A stretch of DNA of 64,000 nt from Nodularia sp034931045 (GCF_034931045.1 NZ_JAYGHH010000008.1:1-64000), one strand, 5' to 3'; positions 49,301 through 57,304 are shown, counted from the first letter of the stretch. Notes: generated by a model from the sequence alone, not told the origin. Numbers and translations: made by a program.

Positions 49301-49480
49301 AACAACTTCCAAGTTAGTTTGGGACAAAGAATTGGTTTAAGTGGTGGTCTAAGTTTCGACCAGTTAACTTTGACTCAAAATGGCATGGATACATTGATTA
49401 AAACAGGTGATGAAACTCTGGCTGTGTTGAAGTTTGTTCAATCCAGTAGCCTCAATTCTTCAGCGTTTACTGTTGTGTAA
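46079..49480 (+). CDS. Secreted Calx-beta / tandem-95 / RTX-repeat protein
   Basis: 1133 residues, no signal peptide. About seven Calx-beta-like units and one tandem-95 unit (about 138-232) precede a block of glycine-rich RTX nonapeptides (about 945-1055: GNDSLFGGAGNDILYGG and similar), whose consensus GGxGxDxLx binds calcium. The terminal segment (DTINNFQVSLGQRIGLSGG, then hydrophobic residues) is the typical type 1 secretion C-terminus. The ABC transporter with a dead C39-like domain at 33198 and HlyD at 36430 are the obvious exporter. The N-terminal 89 residues equal those of the protein at 42296; internal units are paralogous but diverged. It is likely a large surface adhesin or matrix protein. 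Confidence 0.9.
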   Translation: MTTIKFTTNTTTLIETEETILTFRFELSEPPPAAGIRVYLLGNVPQSLTQLDLFAISATGGSSPQGDFDFSGFFFNITSQVATVSAPIFADGNPEGQQTVVYTLQSDAAYTVDPSFSAVTVNFYDDPSQVPAPPPVNDPPVAVNDSYTTNAGQQLVIAAANGVLSNDTDAQSDPLTAAVVAAPSNGTLSFNADGSFAYTPNTGFIGTDSFTYLANDSQVDSDPATVSITVNPPPITPTISFTASPNTLVEANQDSTVLTFQLSEPPPVGGLEVTFDSGVERSLAEFDVFAASFDGVRFLRANATSSAVTVRLLQQTATITLPLFKDEVAEDPKTFTYTLSPVPGYDFVPGENAVTFTIIDVPPAPVVSFTASPEIVNEAEGTILTLTFNTTGDIPAEGITVRLQGDVANIMRQFTAAQVRFDAAANVFYRFDRPLVETGVTGGTLDLFALETDLSSFTFTILEPTATISLPVLNDILEESDATFTYTLEPGEGYTVDPLASSASFTVTDGIPGGVGPVVSVSATPTTLFESEQTALTITFTLDSPPPEGGVVVYLDSGVPRSIAQFDVTVDNPRNPEDTLNPVGLTTTGGTIAGTNEFVSAVLFRITEQTATITVPVFNNGEIDGPRTFTYTLLDGEQYQVNPDASAVTITIDDIMTNIELPLVGLTASPVVSEADGPGLVLFFNAQGIIPEEGIVVSVGGDLRTSAVAQGLQFRQVVESEGVEYLRFNRDTQVYEFRLTQGNATVTIPVFDDIVEEADTTYTYELLAGDTYRVDPAASSVDVTYVDGVPGGIGPVVSISTEQTALYEGDTLTVNFSVDGEIPEGGLQVFVLSPTRGTLGEFVIFNPDGTPAVTWEGIAGFPTPDGTGGGFFVTLTESTASLSLQVFDDGPNEGIKNITFNLVDGELYEVNPDAGSVALTISDAPTNPVGDAGDNILVGTFGNDSLFGGAGNDILYGGGGDDYLFGGAGDDTLFGGDGNDALFGGNGNDSLFGGAGNDYLYGGLGNNLLDGGEGNDILYAGNGNNTILGGAGDDIIYSGSGQNLVDAGSGNDIIFLNGGQDTVVIAQREGVDTINNFQVSLGQRIGLSGGLSFDQLTLTQNGMDTLIKTGDETLAVLKFVQSSSLNSSAFTVV

Positions 49481-49500
49481 ATAGTAAGTCTGAGAATTTA

Positions 49501-49523
49501 AACGCAGAGGTACGCAAAGTGGA
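49501..49523. repeat. Dispersed 'aacgcagagg' repeat
   Basis: aacgcagagg tacgcaaagt gga, 20 bp after the RTX gene and running into the palindrome at 49522. Confidence 0.6.
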
Positions 49524-49544
49524 GACGTAGTAATACTACGTCTC
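49522..49544. terminator. Perfect 23-nt palindrome after the RTX gene
   Basis: gagacgtagta-a-tactacgtctc is an 11-bp stem 41 bp after the stop codon. It is followed by tataaaaat, not a T run, so it is either a terminator or transcript-stabilising hairpin, or another copy of a common Nostocales palindrome. Confidence 0.45.
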
Positions 49545-49726
49545 TATAAAAATATCTGGTTGTCCTCTAATTGGGTTGCAAGTTGTGCAAAGATTGTGAA
49601 AGCAGAATGCAGTTTTTAGGCAGTGCTAAATTTTCTGTTTGAAGCAAATCTTTAAACTATGACTATGGTTAGCAAAATTACTAGTTGTTTTTGTGATATT
49701 TACGTTTTATTTTAGTTAGTTGATGG

Positions 49727-50794
49727 ATGATCAAAAATATGGATTTTAGTCTATTTTATTTCGATGGTGATGGCTCTGTTGCTCGTCCTAATCAATATCA
49801 ACTTTTAATCGAGAGTGCTAAGTTTGCTGACGCTAATGGTTTTACAGCCGTTTGGACACCAGAGAGGCATTTTCACTCTTTTGGGGGTTTATACCCAAAT
49901 CCAGCCTTGACGAGTGCGGCTTTGGCGATGGTTACTCAGCAGGTGCAACTACGTGCTGGGAGTTTTGTTCTACCGTTACATGACCCTGTACGAGCTACGG
50001 AAGAATGGGCTGTAGTGGATAATTTATCAGATGGTAGGGTAGCGATCGCTTTTGCTTCTGGTTGGACTGTGGATGATTTTGTTTTGGCTCGTGAACCCCA
50101 CTCTAACCGCAAAGCTGTAATGTGGCGTGATTTGGAGGTGATGCGAAAGCTTTGGCGGGGTGACGCTGTGGAACGCCAAGATGCTAAGGGGAAAACTTTC
50201 ACGGTCAAAACACTACCTAGACCTGTACAAGCAGAGCTTCCTATATGGATGACTTGTCAATCTTCAGAAACTTTTGTTGATGCGGGTAAATTAGGGTCAA
50301 ATGTCTTGACTTCTTTACTGGGTGGTACTCTTGATGATATTATTCCGAAAATTAAACTCTACCGCAAGTCTTTAGCAAAACACGGACATGACCCCCACGG
50401 TGGGAAAGTGGCGTTGATGATTCATACCTTTTTGGGTAATGATATCAATGATGTGAAAGCAAAAGTCACAAAACCTTTTTGCAATTATCTGAAAACTCAC
50501 TACGACTTGCTGGAAAATCTAGCTAAGGGTATGGGGTTAAATGTCAGTATCAAAAACTTCTCTGAAGATGATATTGATAGTTTACTTCAATTCGGTGTCG
50601 AAGGATTTATGAAGGGGCGATCGCTCATTGGTACTCCTGAAAGTTGTCGTCCATTTGTGGAACAAATTCGTGCATCTGGTGTAGATGAAATTGCTTGTTT
50701 AATTGATTTTGTCCAAGATAATGATTTGGTGATGGCAAGTTTACCATTTGTTAGCAAATTACAAAAACAATTAACATTGAGTTTCCATAAGTAA
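49727..50794 (+). CDS. Luciferase-like monooxygenase of the natural-product (MupA/Atu3640) type
   Basis: 355 residues, TIM-barrel flavin-dependent monooxygenase. Motifs: DFSLFYFDGDGS at the N-terminus, FTAVWTPERHFHSFGGLYPNPAL, QLRAGSFVLPLHDPVRATEEWAVVDNLSDGRVAIAFASGW and GTPESCRPFVEQIR. These match the family often found free-standing or embedded in NRPS/PKS assembly lines (LLM domain). It probably oxidises a carrier-bound intermediate using FMNH2; the position oxidised cannot be deduced. It lies between the secretion-substrate genes and the type II thioesterase, transcribed rightward. Start at ATG 49727; an in-frame ATG at 49739 is also possible. Confidence 0.88.
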   Translation: MIKNMDFSLFYFDGDGSVARPNQYQLLIESAKFADANGFTAVWTPERHFHSFGGLYPNPALTSAALAMVTQQVQLRAGSFVLPLHDPVRATEEWAVVDNLSDGRVAIAFASGWTVDDFVLAREPHSNRKAVMWRDLEVMRKLWRGDAVERQDAKGKTFTVKTLPRPVQAELPIWMTCQSSETFVDAGKLGSNVLTSLLGGTLDDIIPKIKLYRKSLAKHGHDPHGGKVALMIHTFLGNDINDVKAKVTKPFCNYLKTHYDLLENLAKGMGLNVSIKNFSEDDIDSLLQFGVEGFMKGRSLIGTPESCRPFVEQIRASGVDEIACLIDFVQDNDLVMASLPFVSKLQKQLTLSFHK

Positions 50795-50897
50795 AAAAAC
50801 AATTTCCTTAACATAATCTTTTTCTGAAATCTGGGATTTTGAGAGAGGATACTCCTAAAAAAAATCAACCGAAGCAATTTATTTTGTGCAGCTTTTC

Positions 50898-51255
50898 ATG
50901 AACAAATGGCAAATANNNNNNNNNNNNNNNNNNNNNNNNNNNNNNNNNNNNNNNNNNNNNNNNNNNNNNNNNNNNNNNNNNNNNNNNNNNNNNNNNNNTA
51001 AACACGATAATTTGGGGAATATTAAATCTTACTTCAGGTTGTACAACATCCCAGGCAAATATTAATTTCAACTCTCAGATAGTAGTAGAACCAGCACCTG
51101 TAACTGCTGTTGTCGCCTTGGGACAAATTGAACCAGAAGGAGAAGTTATTAGACTCTCTGTTCCCAATGCTCAAGATAGCTGAGTTAACCAAATTTTGGT
51201 GAAGGAAGGTGATTTTGTCGAAAAAAATCAAATTATCGCGATTTTACAGGGATGA
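50898..51255 (+). pseudogene. Remnant of a DevB-type ABC exporter membrane fusion protein
   Basis: From ATG 50898 the frame reads MNKWQI, is cut by 83 N (50916-50998), and continues NTIIWGILNLTSGCTT... then VTAVVALGQIEPEGEVIRLS, a hallmark of DevB-family proteins (ALGxLEPEGEVIxLS). An in-frame TGA at 51181-51183 interrupts it at VPNAQDS. The same frame resumes VNQILVKEGDFVEKNQIIAILQG, where DevB proteins have the lipoyl segment, and ends at 51253. The remaining three quarters of the gene are missing. The N length does not keep the frame, so it is only an estimate. This is a decayed gene. Confidence 0.8.
50916..50998. other. Assembly gap (83 N)
   Basis: 83 undetermined bases inside the devB-like remnant. 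The flanking fragments (MNKWQI before, NTIIWGILN after) suggest that only a few residues are missing. Confidence 0.8.
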
Positions 51256-51365
51256 CACCTGAACTGGCTGTAATAGTATTTTTATTAACTTTCGTTATGT
51301 GTATAGTTTCAGCAGCGATCGCTTCTAGTAAACTTCGTTATGCTGATCCAGCCGACGTTTTTTAA
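51252..51365 (+). pseudogene. 3' fragment of a DevC-type ABC exporter permease
   Basis: The frame from 51252 reads TPELAVIVFLLTFVMCIVSA, then AIASSKLRYADPADVF and stop. A last membrane helix followed by (R/K)xxxADPADxF is the C-terminal signature of DevC permeases. The start of the fragment directly abuts the devB remnant, so a deletion has joined the front of devB to the very end of devC. No devA ATPase gene follows; the next gene is the thioesterase on the other strand. Confidence 0.8.
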
Positions 51366-51401
51366 TTATTATTGAATAACCCAACTATGATTATAGTATA
51401 T

Positions 51402-52160
51402 TTAATCGGGAATTTCTATATATTTTGACAATATTTCTAACAATTGCACCCGATGAGAATTCAAAAAGAAATGATCTCCTGGTAGCATTTCTATAGAAAA
51501 ATTATTAGTTGTATGTTGTTTCCATGCTACTAATTTCTCTAGGGTAACTTCTGTATCTTCCAAACCTCCCAAGGCTGTGATTCTACAAGATAATGGTGCT
51601 GATTCTGTATAAATATAAGTTTCTAAAACCGCAAAATCTGCCCTTAAAGTTGGTGAGAATAATTCCATAAATTCTCTATTTTCTAATATTGCTGCTGGCG
51701 TACCATTAAAACGGCGTAACTCTTGGATAAACTCTGGTTGTGGTAAATTATGAATGGGTGGCTTTGTTGCAAGAATATGAGGGGCTTTTGCACCAGAGAT
51801 GAATAAATGTAATGGCTTTAAATCATGTTTTTGCTGTAAATAACGTGCTAGTTCAAAAGATATTAAACCACCCATGCTATGACCAAAGAAAGCAAAGGGT
51901 TGATTTAAATTGGGTAATATTTCTTGGCTTAGTGCATTTATTAAAGATTGGAGATGATTAAAAGGTGTTTCAATTAGTCGATCTTCTCTTCCTGGTAACT
52001 GCACTGCACAAATTTCTATTTCGTGGTTTAATTGTTTGTACCATTCCCGAAAAATAGATGCTCCACCTCCAGCATAGGGGAAGCAAAATAACCGTAATTT
52101 CGCTTGGGGATTTGGTTGAGGAAATATTAGCCAAGGATTTTTGGTGTGAATAAAGTTCAT
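51402..52160 (-). CDS. Type II thioesterase (GrsT-like) for NRPS/PKS
   Basis: 252 residues from ATG 52160 (an in-frame TTG at 52166 is less likely). Alpha/beta-hydrolase with LFCFPYAGGGASIFREW (oxyanion region), VQLPGREDRL, the nucleophile S95 in FFGHSMGG, a late Asp (LGGLEDTEV) and the catalytic His in GDHFFLNSH. These are the signature motifs of type II editing thioesterases, which clear misprimed or stalled carrier domains. As no release domain is seen in the PKS genes, it could also help chain release; that is speculation. It lies downstream of, and in the same direction as, the hydroxylase-like gene at 52444, 283 bp away. Confidence 0.93.
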   Translation of the reverse strand: MNFIHTKNPWLIFPQPNPQAKLRLFCFPYAGGGASIFREWYKQLNHEIEICAVQLPGREDRLIETPFNHLQSLINALSQEILPNLNQPFAFFGHSMGGLISFELARYLQQKHDLKPLHLFISGAKAPHILATKPPIHNLPQPEFIQELRRFNGTPAAILENREFMELFSPTLRADFAVLETYIYTESAPLSCRITALGGLEDTEVTLEKLVAWKQHTTNNFSIEMLPGDHFFLNSHRVQLLEILSKYIEIPD

Positions 52161-52443
52161 AATCAAAGGTTGTAATTCTTGATCGCGATTCCCAAATAAT
52201 TACTATACTATTTTTTTGTAAATTTGTGCTAATTTTTTGCCTCTTTCTTTGTGTCCTTTGTGGTTCTTTCCTCTTAATACAGAATTGGGATAAAAGAATT
52301 GTTTGATGTCTACCCTGATTGGGCTACAGTGTACACACAAGTCTGCAAATTCTCTATTTTATCATCAGACCCCACCCCTAACCTCTGCGGTGCAAGGGAG
52401 GCTGCGGTGTACACAGTAGTTTTAATTAGTAGGAGATATTACA

Positions 52444-53286
52444 TTAGAAATGAGTTTTTTCTGGTTTCTGCTTTCTGGGTTTGATTAATTTTAACCATTC
52501 TTTAAAAGGTAAAATTGCTGCTTCCCAAAGATGATTATGAGTTTCTCCTGTTGTTAGTCCGGTAGGGGGAAACTCTCCCTTTGGCGGATGATAATAAGAG
52601 CCAAAGATAATATCCCAAATGGGAAAAAAGACGGCATAATTTTTATCAATGTGTTCTGGTTGATATGAGTGGTGAATTCTGTGATATTGTGGACTAACAA
52701 TGATAGGGGATAATTTGCCTACTCCTAACCGTAAATTCATGTGAATAAACTGTAACCACAAAACTTGTATGAATGCTAAGAAACCAGCTGGTATGGGTTG
52801 AAGATTAAATAATAAGGTCATAGGCAGGACTATAAATAAGAGAACTAATGGCTCTTCTAACCAATGTAATCTTCTAGAACTGGTAACATTTAAAGAAACT
52901 TCGCTATGATGAAATTTATGCTGTTCCCATAAAAATGAATTGGTGTGTTGGCATCGGTGAAACCAATAATAAAAAAAGTCAACAATCAACAAGTAAAGTA
53001 TGACTCCAAAAAATGCTTCTATCCAATTTCTGGGTTCTGGGAAAGTTAAATAAGCTCCACCTAACCAAGTACGTGTTAATTCTACTAATGTGGCAATACC
53101 AATAGCATTCATTAAAAATGCCAATAAAGTATAGACAATGTACCACTTTAAGTTAAAAAGAATATGACGAAATGGCTGATTTGGCTCGGCTGGCCGCAAT
53201 CTTTCGATAAGCATAAATACACCATACATCAGAAGTCCTTGCAACACATATTTCACGAAAATGGAGACATAATCAATCCATTCCAT
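52444..53286 (-). CDS. Fatty acid hydroxylase / sterol desaturase family membrane protein
   Basis: 280 residues from ATG 53286 (TTG at 53292 also in frame). Four or five hydrophobic segments plus the di-iron histidine boxes: HRCQH (in FYYWFHRCQHTNSFLW), HKFHH and HRIHH (QYHRIHHSYQPEH). The family inserts oxygen or double bonds into lipid chains with a non-haem di-iron centre. In a fatty-acyl biosynthetic neighbourhood it may hydroxylate the acyl chain, but the substrate cannot be read from the sequence. The enzyme is probably in the inner or thylakoid membrane. Confidence 0.88.
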   Translation of the reverse strand: MEWIDYVSIFVKYVLQGLLMYGVFMLIERLRPAEPNQPFRHILFNLKWYIVYTLLAFLMNAIGIATLVELTRTWLGGAYLTFPEPRNWIEAFFGVILYLLIVDFFYYWFHRCQHTNSFLWEQHKFHHSEVSLNVTSSRRLHWLEEPLVLLFIVLPMTLLFNLQPIPAGFLAFIQVLWLQFIHMNLRLGVGKLSPIIVSPQYHRIHHSYQPEHIDKNYAVFFPIWDIIFGSYYHPPKGEFPPTGLTTGETHNHLWEAAILPFKEWLKLIKPRKQKPEKTHF

Positions 53287-53502
53287 AATCAACCAACCTA
53301 TTTTTTGTGTGGGGAATACAGCTAAATACGGTTCATTTAAAGAACCACACTCTTTGCTAAAGTTATTTATTGACGTTAGGGTAGTGCTATTATTTATTAA
53401 TTTAGCAACTGACCAACTTTTCTGTAAGACAATGTTTTTACTAATTTACCACAAGTATAGTAAGTTAGTTGTAAAGTCATCTGAATTTCTGTGGTGAGAT
53501 AT

Positions 53503-54222
53503 ATGATTAATTGGAGTATTTTCTTGGCTGCATTTGGCAGTACAGGGATTGAATTTTTAGAAGTGGTGGCGATCGCCTATGCTATTGGTAGTTCTGGCTA
53601 TGTGAGAGAGGCTATTTGGGGTTCCCTCGTCGGCTTCATAGTAGTCTTAGCTGTGGCGATCGCACTAGGAAATGGGTTACAATTTTTACCACTACAACCA
53701 TTACAAATCCTGATTGGATCATTGCTGTTGTGGTTCGGCTGGGGATGGGCAAAGAAGTCTGTACGCAGACTAGCAAGCGGAAGACGAGCCGGTTGGATCG
53801 ATGAGCAGGTATTAGAAAAAGAAGGTATTACATTAGACCAAGAATCACCAGGGTTTAGCAAACTCAATTTCTTGATTATGACCAAAAGCGTGGCTCTGGA
53901 AGCCTTGGAAATTGTTGTGATTGTGATCACATTAGGTTTAGCAACCAGTGCATGGTCTGAGGCGATCGCAGGTACTGGATTAGCATTAATATTATCCTTA
54001 GTGGTGGTAATTTTCTTACATCAATATTTATTAAAACTGCCAGAAGTATTAATCAAATTAGGTGCTGGAGTCATGCTCAGTGCTATGGGAACTTTCTGGT
54101 TAGGGGAAGGAATAGGGCTAGAATTTCCCTTAGATGAATTTTTTATCTTGATTTTAATCACATTTTATGGTTTCACGGCGGGAATTTCCGTGTATTGGCT
54201 GAAAAATCAACTGGTGACATGA
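53503..54222 (+). CDS. Polytopic membrane protein, COG4280-like
   Basis: 239 residues from ATG 53503, chosen because GGTGAG (53493-53498) precedes it; a GTG at 53491 is also in frame. It has six or so hydrophobic helices in two similar halves. Each half starts with a glutamate-rich motif (GIEFLEVVAIAYAIG near the start; ALEALEIVVIVITLG near 135), separated by a basic loop (KKSVRRLASGRR). The repeated ExxE-helix pattern recalls cation/proton exchangers such as the UPF0016/GDT1 group, but the assignment is tentative. Its stop overlaps the next start by ATGA, so the two genes are translationally coupled. Confidence 0.75.
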   Translation: MINWSIFLAAFGSTGIEFLEVVAIAYAIGSSGYVREAIWGSLVGFIVVLAVAIALGNGLQFLPLQPLQILIGSLLLWFGWGWAKKSVRRLASGRRAGWIDEQVLEKEGITLDQESPGFSKLNFLIMTKSVALEALEIVVIVITLGLATSAWSEAIAGTGLALILSLVVVIFLHQYLLKLPEVLIKLGAGVMLSAMGTFWLGEGIGLEFPLDEFFILILITFYGFTAGISVYWLKNQLVT

Positions 54223-55277
54223 AAAAATTAAATGATGATTGTCGTTACTGTTCCGTAGTTTCTCAAGCTAACCGCGAAGATCCCATTGGTACAGCCGGCA
54301 CAGTAGATGAATGGTTGCTGGTGGAAGTACCCCAACCTTGGAAAACTGACCTTTGGCAACAAAAACCACAGTTTCAACCACTGTTGCAAGTTGTAGAGAA
54401 GTTAGCATCTCAACCTCTACGATACTTCAAAACTCGACTATTGGCGATCGCACCCCATAAAATTCACACTCATCCAGAACTTGTCCGCATTTTTTACTAC
54501 AAGCGTCCAGCCAAGTTATTTGCTCAATACACCAAGCAAGAATATCTACTTCCCCTAGCTGAAATTGCGTCCCTTGCAGAAGCTATATTATTCCAACCCC
54601 GTCAACTCATCCGCTTTCAAACCTACCAACAACCAACAGCACACATTCGGGAAATTCTCATCTGTACCCATGCTAACTATGACCGAGCTTGTGGCAGATT
54701 TGGTTATCCCCTTTACCAACAACTACAAAAAAAATATGCCAAAACTACAGAAAATCTGCGCGTGTGGCAAACTAATCATTTTGGCGGACATCAATTTGCT
54801 CCCACATTAATTGACTTTCCTAACGGACAAGTTTGGGGACATTTAGAACTGGATATTTTAGATTGTTTAATTTATCGTCAAGGTGATGTTTCTCAATTGC
54901 GCCCTTTCTATCGTGGTTGGACGGGTTTGAGCAAATTTGAGCAAATAGCAGAACGGGAAATTTGGATGCAGCAGGGGTGGGATTGGTTGGAATATTCCAA
55001 AACAGGGCGCATATTGGCGCAGGAGCAAGGGGGAATAGTAAAAATGCTTTTGAAAATTATTTTTAACTGCCTTCCCATCCCCAAATTAAAACTTTTAGTT
55101 ACACGGTGGAATGAGCAAGCAACATGGACTAAAATCCGAATTAATTACAATGGGGGTGCATACTCAGCCCTCGTCAAAAAAACCGGCACAGTGACAACAA
55201 AACTCAAATCCGGCGATGATGTCCCTTTGACAAGGGTTAATCAGTATGCTGTGGAAAAGCTGCTAAAAATCCATTAA
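54219..55277 (+). CDS. Sucrase/ferredoxin-like (Apd1-type) [2Fe-2S] protein
   Basis: 352 residues from ATG 54219, which overlaps the previous stop (ATGA); a TTG at 54195 is less likely. The N-terminal part starts CRYCSVVSQANREDPIGTAG; the C-terminal thioredoxin-like part holds CTHANYDRACGRFG and WQTNHFGGHQFAPTL. The Cx8C and Hx3H spacings match the two-Cys, two-His [2Fe-2S] ligand set of the Apd1 family. Role: probably redox or iron homeostasis; the substrate is unknown. Coupling with the membrane protein before it suggests a joint function. Its stop overlaps the 3' end of the convergent gene at 55274. Confidence 0.85.
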   Translation: MKKLNDDCRYCSVVSQANREDPIGTAGTVDEWLLVEVPQPWKTDLWQQKPQFQPLLQVVEKLASQPLRYFKTRLLAIAPHKIHTHPELVRIFYYKRPAKLFAQYTKQEYLLPLAEIASLAEAILFQPRQLIRFQTYQQPTAHIREILICTHANYDRACGRFGYPLYQQLQKKYAKTTENLRVWQTNHFGGHQFAPTLIDFPNGQVWGHLELDILDCLIYRQGDVSQLRPFYRGWTGLSKFEQIAEREIWMQQGWDWLEYSKTGRILAQEQGGIVKMLLKIIFNCLPIPKLKLLVTRWNEQATWTKIRINYNGGAYSALVKKTGTVTTKLKSGDDVPLTRVNQYAVEKLLKIH

Positions 55278-56233
55278 ATTTTTTCCACACTCAAACCCGA
55301 TGCAATAACAGCCTTCTGGCACAAATCTAGAGAAGGATCACCGGCTATCACCAATCGCTGCAAACGATGAGCGATCGCAATCATATCCTCTTGTGGTAGC
55401 CAAGGAAACAGTACCAACTCTCCTGGCTGAGAAAACATCGTAATTATTTGCTCTAAAGTATTTGTTTGTAAATCCGCAGGTTGAAGCACAATCAATGTTC
55501 TAGCTTCCTCAATTAGCCACTCATGATCCCAATCATCCGCAGTCACAGCCACAGCCACAGCAATAGGAGGGATATTAGCGAAAAACGTTGGTGAAGCTGT
55601 ATCTCCATGAAATATTAAATGCTGCTTACCTAAGCGTAACCATTGACTACTACTTGGGTTCGTAGTGATTTCTTTAACTTTTGGCTCAGTAATATCACTA
55701 TGATTAGTAGTTTTTGTGGAATGAGGGATAATAGAAATAATTTCTGATTTGGGATGAAGTGGTAATTCTTCTGGTTTTTCAGCTACTTTTTCGGCTTGAT
55801 GCTTAATAGTGTGGACTAATTCTTTATGGGTGATGCGCTTACCTGTTTTTGCTTCTTGTAAATATTGCTCCCGCAAATTTTCCGGTGTGGAAGGTGCAGC
55901 CAAGAGATAAAGCGCCGAGGTAGCAATATCAATTTGTGCAAGATTTGCACGATTTCCAAAGGTTTCGTACACGTTAATAAAATTATAAGCCGTGCGACGA
56001 CTCCAACCAAATTCAGCTTTTAGCCAAGTCTCAAACTGGCCATGCTTCAGTTGAGCGCGTACCTCCGCTAAACTTTCTCCAATCTCCCAAATATCTTGAG
56101 CCGTTTTTCGTAACTGTTCTCTAATTTCGCTGGTGCGTTGCTCAACGAGCGATCGCTGTTCGGGAGTGAGAATGCCATAATCAAAACTAGCTAATATATT
56201 CTCTTTTGGATTCTTACGCTTGGAATTAATCAT
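55274..56233 (-). CDS. DUF3102-like protein with a degenerate methyltransferase-like C-terminus
   Basis: 319 residues. The N-terminal half (about 25-115) shows the DUF3102 pattern: QDIWEIGESLAEVRAQLKHG, FETWLKAEFGWSRRTAYNFINV, a helix-turn-helix-like segment seen in ParB-like and phage/plasmid proteins. A polar linker (about 150-205) precedes a C-terminal domain beginning WLRLGKQHLIFHGD. That resembles the LGxHxLxxGD opening of ParB-associated DNA methylases, but no DPPY motif follows (PPIAVAVAVTADDWDHEW), so catalysis is unlikely. It may be a DNA-binding regulator. Its 3' end overlaps the convergent gene's stop codon by 4 bp. Confidence 0.65.
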   Translation of the reverse strand: MINSKRKNPKENILASFDYGILTPEQRSLVEQRTSEIREQLRKTAQDIWEIGESLAEVRAQLKHGQFETWLKAEFGWSRRTAYNFINVYETFGNRANLAQIDIATSALYLLAAPSTPENLREQYLQEAKTGKRITHKELVHTIKHQAEKVAEKPEELPLHPKSEIISIIPHSTKTTNHSDITEPKVKEITTNPSSSQWLRLGKQHLIFHGDTASPTFFANIPPIAVAVAVTADDWDHEWLIEEARTLIVLQPADLQTNTLEQIITMFSQPGELVLFPWLPQEDMIAIAHRLQRLVIAGDPSLDLCQKAVIASGLSVEKI

Positions 56234-57304
56234 AATTATCAGTTTGTAAATCCATTAAATAAAGGTTTCACCTACCTTAGCTCCCTGACAGGACAAAAAA
56301 TCACCAGTCTATTGTACTCAGTTACAATCCCTATATTAATATATAGGACTCCTATTTGAATTTTGATAGCTGGCGTGGCGTAAGCCATACAAAACGACCT
56401 ATTCCTTCTTCCCTGTTCCCTGTTCCCTGTTCCCTACCTCTACGAGTAAATATGGCTACGCCACGCTACGCGAACATAAACCAAACCGGATTCCTATATA
56501 TATAATTCATTCAGCCGAAAACAACTATAAACTTAGCAACACTACTTGCATAAATACATTTTAACTTTAATTATTTTCAATCATTTACCGTAATATTACT
56601 TAATTTTACTCCACTATATTTTTGATAACATACACGCGTTTGTTTGCCTATTTTAAGCTATAAAGATTGCTGAGTAACAGCCCTGCTGCTTGAAAGCGTC
56701 GAGTTATAAAAACTATCGTAGTCAATATAAATACGGATATATCTTCCTTACCTCCCAACTTTTACCAGCAGCATTTTTAACAGAGTCTTTTGTGTCTATT
56801 AATTGAGGTGACAACAAAGAGACTTGACAAAGTAGGCTATTTATTGGTTTATTGAGAATGATTACTAAAAAATTAAGTCATCAATGAAACACCAAAAAAC
56901 TCGGAAGTTCATTTGTTTAGTATCCATTTCCTAGCCAGGAATAGGGGTTTTTAATCTTCTTTCTTCCCAGAAAAAAGGTTTAAAGACAGGCTGACACTAT
57001 CCTTTCAAGTTTCAAGAATAGCCTCTAAACTACACAGAAGCTAATTCTCACTTTGACTAAATATGAGTATAAATTAACATTTTGCAATATAACCACTTAT
57101 TTTCTGTAATCTCTAAGTAGTTGATTAACAACATTTTTAGTATTTTATACCAATAAAACACTTGAGAAAAATACACAAATGATAATATATTCTAAATATC
57201 GAATGATTAGGTAAATTGGGAATATTTTTGTCAAAGATTATAGGTGTAAATGAATACTTACCACCAAAAATGTTTCACTATCTCAATCTGTACGATCTGA
57301 TTAT
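56234..57304. other. Long intergenic region upstream of the exporter-NRPS operon
   Basis: About 1070 bp, AT-rich, without any credible gene. It contains MITE-like copy C (56343-56497). The promoter of the VOC-ABC-ABC-NRPS operon should lie in its right part. Confidence 0.5.
56343..56497. mobile_element. MITE-like element, copy C (155 bp)
   Basis: Same ends as copies A and B. The interior has tagctggcgtggcgtaagcc, ttccctgttccctgttccct heptamers and tggctacgccacgctacgcg. The element is flanked by TA-rich sequence (tat before, ata after). Confidence 0.75.
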
